This document shows positions 35,259 to 40,000 of a DNA stretch of 40,000 nucleotides, one piece after another; the first letter of the stretch is position 1, and each line of letters opens with the position of its first letter. Origin of the DNA: Myxococcales bacterium UBA1660. GTDB taxonomy: Bacteria; Myxococcota_A; Polyangia; Polyangiales; Houyiibacteriaceae. Both the position numbers and the translations under genes were made by a program. A model generated the notes under the pieces. The model was not told the origin of the DNA. It did no database searches and saw only the letters and a list, made by a program, of their open reading frames with translations. The stretch is from NCBI GenBank assembly GCA_002320815.1, contig DCLA01000012.1:1-40000 (forward strand), given 5' to 3'.

Positions 35259-38105
35259 TCAGTCCATGCGGCGGTGACGCATGACCAGGCCCGCTGCGCC
35301 CACGAGGTACACGTCGTGGTCGGTGCGGTGGATGCCGCGGAGCTCCAGCCCGCCCACCGCGAGATCCACCGGCTGCCACTGGCCTTCGGCGTCGCGCTCG
35401 AGGACGGTCGCGTCTTCGCCGACCGCCATGGGGCGGCCGTTCGGGCCCAGGTCCACCGCGTAGAGCACCGGGCCGTCGCCGGCACCGGGGCGCTCCTCGA
35501 CGCAGCCTTCCGGGTCGATGCGCACGACGCGCCCGCCGTCGCCGACCGCCCAATGGATGCCGTCCGCTTCCATCACCGCCCGCAGGGTCACCCCGTCGGG
35601 GCAGTCCACGCGGGTCTCGGTGGGGCCCTCGATCTGGATCACCACGCCGTCGTCGCCGACGGCCACCGCGCGCCCCGGCTCGCCGGCCAGACCCCAGAGG
35701 GTGCCGGCCTCGGGCACGCGCTCCACCACGAAGGCTCCGGGCGCACCGCGCACGATGGCGCCGCCGGCGCCCACCGCGAGCAGGACGCCGCCGCCGGCGA
35801 CCACGTCGCGGAGGCCCACGCGATCATCGGGCGGCAGCTCGTGCCGGCGCACGGCGTCGAAGGTGATCTCCAGGAGCTGCCCCTGGTCGCCGACCGCGAT
35901 CAAGCGGTGCTCTTCGAGCTTGGCCACCGCCGCGAAGGCGACCTCGGTGGGCACCTCCACCGCCTCGAAGCGTCCCTGGGCCGCCTTGGCCAGCGTCCCC
36001 CACTGACCGACCACGGTGATCACGCCGGCCAGGTCGCTCACGTCGAAGAGGGTCGCCACCGGACCCGCGCTGAGCATCCGTAGGTGGTCCCCGTCGACCC
36101 GGGCCAAGCGCCCGCCGTCACCGACGAGCCAGGTGGGCGCCTCCCGGGCGCTCCCGATGCCGCGGAAACCCAGCCGGTCGCCGCTCTCGAGCTCGACCTC
36201 GCCATCGCCGCTCAGGAGCCAGACGTGGCCCTCCCGGCCGCTGGCGGCGAAGCGGTCGCCGTCGCAGGCCAGATCGGTGAGGCCCTCGTCGATGCTCCGG
36301 GAGACCCGCTCCCAGCGCTCGCCGACCCGGCGCAGCACGAACCCGTTGTCGCCGACGGCCATCCAGCGGCCGACGCAGTGCGCGATGGCCCGCAGGGTCG
36401 GGCCGCCCTCGTGCTCGACCACCACGCCCTGATCCTCGATGCGGAGGATCACGCCCTCGGTGCCCACGGCCCGCAGCACGTCGTCGCCCGCCTCCACCCC
36501 GAAGAGGTGCTCGGGTCGTCCGGTGTCCACCAGCGAGGGTCGCAGGGTCTGCAGGCGCACCACCGTGCCCCGCGCCCCGACGGCCACCGCGTCGGTCGGT
36601 CCGAGGGCCACGATGTCGTGGAGGTCGGCGTCGGTGTCCAGCGCGATGGCCCGGGGTCCGCTCTGCAGGAGCGCGACCACGGTGCCCGCGTCGCCCACGG
36701 CGAGGGCTTGCGCGGGCCCGATGAAGGCCAGGCCGTTGAGGTCGGCCTCGGTGCCCGTGGCCCACCACGCGAGCTGACTCCCGGTGAGCTTCGCCGCGCG
36801 TCCGCGGGGACCGACCATGGCCACCATCTCCGCCGAGGCCACCTCGACGTCGCGCCAGGTGGGCATCGCGCGCGGCTGGGGGTTCTCCCAGCGCCAGCCG
36901 AGCTCGTTGGGGGCCGGCGCCGCCAGCGGCGCCAGCACCGGCGGACGCGGCGTGGGCAGCCGGACGCTCACCCAACCGTCGGGCGCGGGGTCTTCGGCGG
37001 GCGCGCGCATCAGGAAGGCGGTGACCCCGGCGACGACCGCCAGGGCCAGCACGCCGAGGACGATCCAGGGCAGCGCGCCCCCCCGGCGGACGCTGGCGGC
37101 GGCGTGGTCCGCCTCCTCGTCCAGCGCCGGGGTGAGCGGCTGGCCGGTGTGGGGGTCCACCGCCAGCGCGGTGGCCGCGGTGCCCAGGGCGCGGGCCCGG
37201 GAGTCCGAGGTCCGCGGCGCCCGGCGCACCTTGGGGGCATCGTCCACCGCGGCGTAGGGCGCGAGGGCCTCCGCGAGCGCCGCCGGGCTCTCGAAGCGGG
37301 CCTCCGGGGTCTTGTCCAGGCAGCGCTCGATGATGCGCTCGAAGGGCGCGGGGACATCCGCCCGGTAGCGACCCACCGGCGGCGGCGCCTCGGTGCAGAT
37401 CTTGAGGACGAGCATCGGGTAGGACTCGTCGTCGAAGGGGCGCTGGTCGGTGAGCAACTCGAAGAGGACCACGCCCAGCGCGTAGATGTCCGCAGCCGGC
37501 CCGACCGTCTTCTTCCCCTGCGCCTGCTCCGGGGGCATGTAGTAGGGCGTCCCCACCGCGGCCCCGGTGCGGGTCATCAGGGTGGCGCCGTCGACGCCTT
37601 CCAGGAACTTGGAGACGCCGAAGTCGAGGAGCTTGGGCGTCTCGGCCGGTCCCTCGAGGAAGATGTTGTCGAGCTTCAGGTCCCGGTGGACGATCCCCTG
37701 GGCGTGGGCCGCGGCCAGCGCGTCGCAGACGGCGCGCACGATGCGCACCGCGCGACCGAGGGTCATGGGGCCGTCCTCGCGGAGCGCCTCGGCGGCGTCG
37801 CGCCCCTGGAGCTTTTCCATGGCGAACCAGGGCAGCGGATCGGCGCCCTGCCCCAGCACCCGCACGATGCCCGGGTGGCCGATGCGCGTGGCCGCCTGAG
37901 CCTCCCGCTCGAAGCGGGTGACCACCTCGCGACTCTGGGCCAGCCCGGGGTGCAGGACCTTGAGGGCGACCTCGGTCCCGGTCTCGCCGTCGAAGGCGGA
38001 GTACACCGCGCCGAAGCCGCCGACCCCCAGGACCTCGCGCAGCTGGTAGCGCCCCCCGAAGATGGAGCCGACCCGCGCCTTCGCGTCCTCGAGGACCTCG
38101 CTCAT
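35259..38105 (-). CDS. Transmembrane Ser/Thr protein kinase with fourteen-repeat extracytoplasmic propeller
   Basis: 948 residues. Residues 20-290 form a Hanks-type kinase: Gly loop LGVGGFGAVYSAF, K49, catalytic HRDLKLDN (D142) and DFG (D161), then a GTPYYMPPEQ activation-segment end. A linker leads to one transmembrane helix at about 344-366. The outer part (about 400-948) has fourteen repeats of about 40 residues, each ending in a motif of the form AVGDxGxVxRx (for instance AVGDAGTVV, AVGARGTVVRL, AVGDDGVVIQI, LVGAAGLVMRH). Fourteen is twice seven, suggesting two seven-bladed propellers. Kinase inside with a repeat sensor outside is the PknB-like receptor layout. Ligand and substrates are unknown. 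Encoded alone after a convergent terminator. Confidence 0.92.
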   Translation of the reverse strand: MSEVLEDAKARVGSIFGGRYQLREVLGVGGFGAVYSAFDGETGTEVALKVLHPGLAQSREVVTRFEREAQAATRIGHPGIVRVLGQGADPLPWFAMEKLQGRDAAEALREDGPMTLGRAVRIVRAVCDALAAAHAQGIVHRDLKLDNIFLEGPAETPKLLDFGVSKFLEGVDGATLMTRTGAAVGTPYYMPPEQAQGKKTVGPAADIYALGVVLFELLTDQRPFDDESYPMLVLKICTEAPPPVGRYRADVPAPFERIIERCLDKTPEARFESPAALAEALAPYAAVDDAPKVRRAPRTSDSRARALGTAATALAVDPHTGQPLTPALDEEADHAAASVRRGGALPWIVLGVLALAVVAGVTAFLMRAPAEDPAPDGWVSVRLPTPRPPVLAPLAAPAPNELGWRWENPQPRAMPTWRDVEVASAEMVAMVGPRGRAAKLTGSQLAWWATGTEADLNGLAFIGPAQALAVGDAGTVVALLQSGPRAIALDTDADLHDIVALGPTDAVAVGARGTVVRLQTLRPSLVDTGRPEHLFGVEAGDDVLRAVGTEGVILRIEDQGVVVEHEGGPTLRAIAHCVGRWMAVGDNGFVLRRVGERWERVSRSIDEGLTDLACDGDRFAASGREGHVWLLSGDGEVELESGDRLGFRGIGSAREAPTWLVGDGGRLARVDGDHLRMLSAGPVATLFDVSDLAGVITVVGQWGTLAKAAQGRFEAVEVPTEVAFAAVAKLEEHRLIAVGDQGQLLEITFDAVRRHELPPDDRVGLRDVVAGGGVLLAVGAGGAIVRGAPGAFVVERVPEAGTLWGLAGEPGRAVAVGDDGVVIQIEGPTETRVDCPDGVTLRAVMEADGIHWAVGDGGRVVRIDPEGCVEERPGAGDGPVLYAVDLGPNGRPMAVGEDATVLERDAEGQWQPVDLAVGGLELRGIHRTDHDVYLVGAAGLVMRHRRMD

Positions 38106-38143
38106 CGCCGCACGCTACGGACCCGCGCGGAGCGGGTCAACGC

Positions 38144-38692
38144 TCACTCCCAGGTGAAGCTGAGGCCGCCGGTCGCCGACCAGGCCCGGTGCCGCAGGGT
38201 GGCCGCGTCGGGGAGACCCAGCCGCCAGTGGTGCGAGGCCCGAACCTCGACCGCCACGAAGTCGGTGAGCTCCACGGCCAGGCCGCCGGTGAGCGAGACG
38301 TCCAGAGCCCCCACCGAGCGCATCTGGCCCCCCGGCAACGCGGCGTAGCCGGCGCTGGCCTGGAGCAAGGGGCGCAGACGCAGAGCCTCGATCTCGGGCC
38401 GGAGGGCGAAGGAGAGCCCGCCTCCGAAGCCGGGCGACTTCAGCGGGAGCTCCCGGGCCACCGCCTGCAGGTACACGCCGATCTCCAAGGGGCCGGCCGC
38501 CTCCACCGCGAGCTGCAGTCGCGTCACCGGGCGGGCGACGGTCTCGCCCGTCTCGGTGTGCTGCATGATCTCCGCGCCGATTTGGGTATCCAGCCGAGCG
38601 CGCCGCTGGGCCTCGACCGTCGACGGGACGAGGAGCCACAGGCCCACGAGGGCGACCAGGGCAGTACTCCAACGGCGGAGAGCGGGGGGCAT
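38144..38692 (-). CDS. Exported, outer-membrane-barrel-like protein of unknown function
   Basis: 182 residues. A signal peptide is clear (MPPALRRW, then hydrophobic ALVALVGLWLLVPSTVEAQ), so the product leaves the cytoplasm. The mature part alternates polar and hydrophobic residues in strands (TRLQLAVEAAGPLEIGVYLQAVA; GGLSFALRPEIEAL; LLQASAGYAAL; GLAVELTDFVAVEVRASHHWRLG) and ends with the aromatic SFTWE, as small outer-membrane beta-barrels often do. I recognise no family. ATG 38692 is chosen over 38710 because it begins the signal peptide. It is read through by the truncated hydrolase upstream, with a 169-base overlap. Confidence 0.7.
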   Translation of the reverse strand: MPPALRRWSTALVALVGLWLLVPSTVEAQRRARLDTQIGAEIMQHTETGETVARPVTRLQLAVEAAGPLEIGVYLQAVARELPLKSPGFGGGLSFALRPEIEALRLRPLLQASAGYAALPGGQMRSVGALDVSLTGGLAVELTDFVAVEVRASHHWRLGLPDAATLRHRAWSATGGLSFTWE

Positions 38693-39513
38693 GGCCGTCT
38701 GCAAAAGCATGGACCATGCCGCTTCGCCCGGCGCGCGAAGCGCTCGATCTGACCCCGGAGGATCTCGGCGCCGCCGGCCTGGATCAGCATCGGCGGCAGC
38801 CCTTCCAGCTCCGCATGGGCCGGCGAAGCGAGCGGGTCCGTGGGGTCCGTGCCCTGGAGGTAGTGCGCGGCGAAACGCGCCATCAGGTCCGGGGTGAGGT
38901 AGTCCTCTCCGAGGTCCCGCGGCGTGTCCGCCAGGTCGACCCAGGGCGAGAGGAGCACCAGGGCGCCCGGGCCGGGCTGGCCGGCGTCGCGGAGCGCGAG
39001 GGCCACGGCCACGGCGAGCGCGCCGCCGGCCGAGTCGCCGCTGAGCACGATGCGCTCCGGCGCGACCCCGCGAGCGACGAGCGCCTCGAAGGCGCGCCGG
39101 GCGTCGGCGACGGGTCGCGGGAAGGCGTGCTCCGGAGCCAGCGCGTACTCCGCCGCGTACACCTCCCGCCGCGTCGCGCGAGCCAGGTCGCCCAGCATGC
39201 CCTTGTGGGTGCGGGTGGAGCAGAAGGCGTAGCCGCCGCCGTGGAGGTGCAGCACCACCCGGTCGGAGCGCCGGTCGTGGGGCCGGAAGACCTTGGTCTT
39301 CATCCCGGCCAGGCGGTCGCGGCGCACGGTGACCCCGGCGGGCGGCGGCGCGAAGAGCGAGAGGGTCTCCAGCCGGGCCCGGGCCTTGGCCGGGGGCATC
39401 CCGCCCGCGATCGACCGAGCGCTGGCCCGCAGCACGCGGACCAGCCAGTCGGCGCGCCAGGTCCCGGCGGGATGCGCCGGGGTCAGCAACGACCGGGGAA
39501 CGAGGGCGACCAT
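38524..39513 (-). CDS. HSL-type alpha/beta-hydrolase truncated at its C-terminus (probably inactive)
   Basis: 329-residue frame. Residues 1-255 are a hormone-sensitive-lipase-type esterase: HLHGGGYAFCSTRTH (HGGG oxyanion motif), EYALAPEHAFPRPVADARRAFEALV, GDSAGG (S161) and PWVDLADTP, ending PPMLIQAGGAEILRGQIERFARRAK. Here a normal enzyme continues about 45-60 residues through a segment with the catalytic His. Instead the frame enters the outer-membrane-like gene out of phase, giving a Cys/Arg-rich nonsense tail. Just past the junction another frame reads MVHAF, reminiscent of the lost His segment, which would mean an indel plus deletion. So it is a broken gene with an open frame. Same-strand neighbour upstream is 39658-40000. 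Confidence 0.65.
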   Translation of the reverse strand: MVALVPRSLLTPAHPAGTWRADWLVRVLRASARSIAGGMPPAKARARLETLSLFAPPPAGVTVRRDRLAGMKTKVFRPHDRRSDRVVLHLHGGGYAFCSTRTHKGMLGDLARATRREVYAAEYALAPEHAFPRPVADARRAFEALVARGVAPERIVLSGDSAGGALAVAVALALRDAGQPGPGALVLLSPWVDLADTPRDLGEDYLTPDLMARFAAHYLQGTDPTDPLASPAHAELEGLPPMLIQAGGAEILRGQIERFARRAKRHGPCFCRRPCPPLSAVGVLPWSPSWACGSSSRRRSRPSGALGWIPKSARRSCSTPRRARPSPAR

Positions 39514-39577
39514 GCCCCCGAATTACCAGCCGATCGCCAGCCTCGCCAAATAACTTTCCCCTGCGATTTCGGCCACT

Positions 39578-39646
39578 TGACCCGCGCTACGGGTCACCCC
39601 TCGGGAGCGACGATTCACCCCGCTCCCGCGACGGTTCACGGGAGCG
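39578..39646. repeat. Nested inverted and direct repeats between minus-strand genes
   Basis: In the 144-base gap after the Cys-patterned gene there are: TGACCCG/CGGGTCA (39578-39584 and 39590-39596, five-base centre); CGGGAGCG at 39602-39609 and 39639-39646 with its inverse CGCTCCCG at 39621-39628; and CGACGATTCAC/CGACGGTTCAC about 20 bases apart. The CGCTCCCG/CGGGAGCG pair could form a terminator hairpin for the upstream gene; the TGACCCG dyad could be a binding site for hydrolase gene control. AT-rich AAGTTATTTGG-type sequence just before the hydrolase start may hold its promoter. Confidence 0.5.
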
Positions 39647-39657
39647 AGGCCGAGAGG

Positions 39658-40000
39658 TCAGTCACAGGCGTCGGAGACCCGCTCCCGGGCCGCCGCGCAG
39701 CGCTCCTCGGCGTGGAGGCAGCGCTCCTGCGCCCGCGGGTGGTCCTCGGCGATGGTGCAGATGCGCTCGCCGAGCGCGCAGATGGCGTCGCGGTGCTCGT
39801 AGGCGTCGGGGCAGTCGGCCAGGTTCAGCGCGCGGTCGAGGTCGTCCGTCGCGCCCCCGAGGTCGTCCATGAGCTGCATGGACTCGTCCTCGTCCATCTC
39901 GCCGCCCATGGGCTCGGCGGCTTCCTCCTGCCCCACGTCGGCCTCGGTGGCCATGGCGCCGCCCGCGGACTCCGCGGGCGCCGAGGCCGCCGGCCGGCTC
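39658..40000 (-). CDS. Cys-patterned protein, 5' end beyond window
   Basis: The frame is open to the window edge, with an Ala/Pro/Ser-rich stretch (SRPAASAPAESAGGA) before the first ATG at 39954, so the true start probably lies outside and the Ala-rich part may be a lipoprotein or linker. The C-terminal 60 residues hold six cysteines in helical, charged sequence: LADCPDAYEHRDAICALGER, ICTIAEDHPRAQERCLHAEERC, SDAC. I recognise this general pattern from small secreted proteins of myxobacteria but no named family. Acidic Met/Glu/Asp-rich middle (MGGEMDEDESMQLMDDL). Function unknown. Confidence 0.6.
   Translation of the reverse strand, partial: SRPAASAPAESAGGAMATEADVGQEEAAEPMGGEMDEDESMQLMDDLGGATDDLDRALNLADCPDAYEHRDAICALGERICTIAEDHPRAQERCLHAEERCAAARERVSDACD

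Noticed and set aside
33130..35553. 807-codon minus-strand frame opposite the MATE and DUF924 genes
   Set aside because: Low-complexity Gly/Arg/His-rich translation; both plus-strand genes match known families through their full length.
36084..38348. 754-codon plus-strand frame opposite the Ser/Thr kinase
   Set aside because: Shadow of the repeat-rich kinase gene; translation has no domain and the kinase motifs on the minus strand are unambiguous.
38115..38717. Separate 200-codon frame starting MVHAFADGHA
   Set aside because: Translation after the first residues is Arg/Pro-rich nonsense over the signal-peptide gene; the MVHAF part is better seen as a leftover of the broken hydrolase.

Overview
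This is a 40 kb stretch of a very GC-rich (roughly 70% by eye), densely packed bacterial chromosome. The gene content fits a myxobacterium-like member of Myxococcota (Polyangia/Sandaracinaceae type), though this is inference and no marker RNA gene is present. The clues are a large eukaryote-like Ser/Thr kinase with a repeat sensor tail, several lipoprotein enzymes, Cys-rich lipoproteins next to a TPR/membrane protein, and a complete ectoine/hydroxyectoine operon that suggests a marine or salt-exposed lifestyle. Start/stop overlaps of the ATGA or GTGA kind link most co-directional genes.

Layout. 1-1545: end of an arsenic resistance cluster (ACR3 arsenite exporter, cut by the window edge, and an arsenate reductase fused to a VOC domain). 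1554-2199: a decayed hydrolase and a cluster of palindromic intergenic repeats. 2215-2736: Nudix hydrolase. 6763-2726 (minus): four-gene operon for a periplasmic molybdenum hydroxylase of the isoquinoline 1-oxidoreductase type (Mo subunit, 2Fe-2S subunit, diheme cytochrome c lipoprotein, MocA-like cofactor maturase). 6948-14472: single genes (J-domain-like membrane protein, macro domain protein, thioesterase, MpaB-type oxygenase, histidine phosphatase lipoprotein, thioredoxin-reductase-like flavoprotein, AraC regulator, frameshifted GNAT, methyltransferase). 14555-16736: modABC molybdate importer, which would supply the Mo enzyme. 16801-18941: a two-gene clock-like module, a response regulator receiver fused to a KaiB domain followed by a double-domain KaiC. 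19006-25641: ectoine operon in the order ask-ectA-ectB-ectC-ectD-SSS transporter behind a recognisable promoter and a 28-bp dyad, with a convergent MarR-type regulator. 25797-27094: cysteine synthase and OsmC pair. 27156-39513: a membrane-anchored kinase-like protein, DUF2461, a 4-hydroxybutyryl-CoA dehydratase-like enzyme, a lipoprotein hydrolase, a Cys-rich lipoprotein with a TPR protein, a MATE exporter, DUF924, the 948-residue Ser/Thr kinase, a small outer-membrane-like protein and a truncated HSL-type hydrolase. 39658-40000: start-truncated Cys-patterned protein.

The most interesting items are the receiver-KaiB/KaiC operon, the Ser/Thr kinase with fourteen extracytoplasmic propeller-like repeats, the membrane-tethered atypical kinase, the ArsC-VOC fusion lacking the cysteines of known C-As lyases, the palindromic repeat cluster at 2074-2199, and the dyad overlapping the ectoine promoter. 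Broken genes are at 1554-2042, 13107-13765 (one-base frameshift at a C5 tract) and 38524-39513 (lost C-terminus). No tRNA, rRNA, CRISPR array or insertion sequence was recognised.
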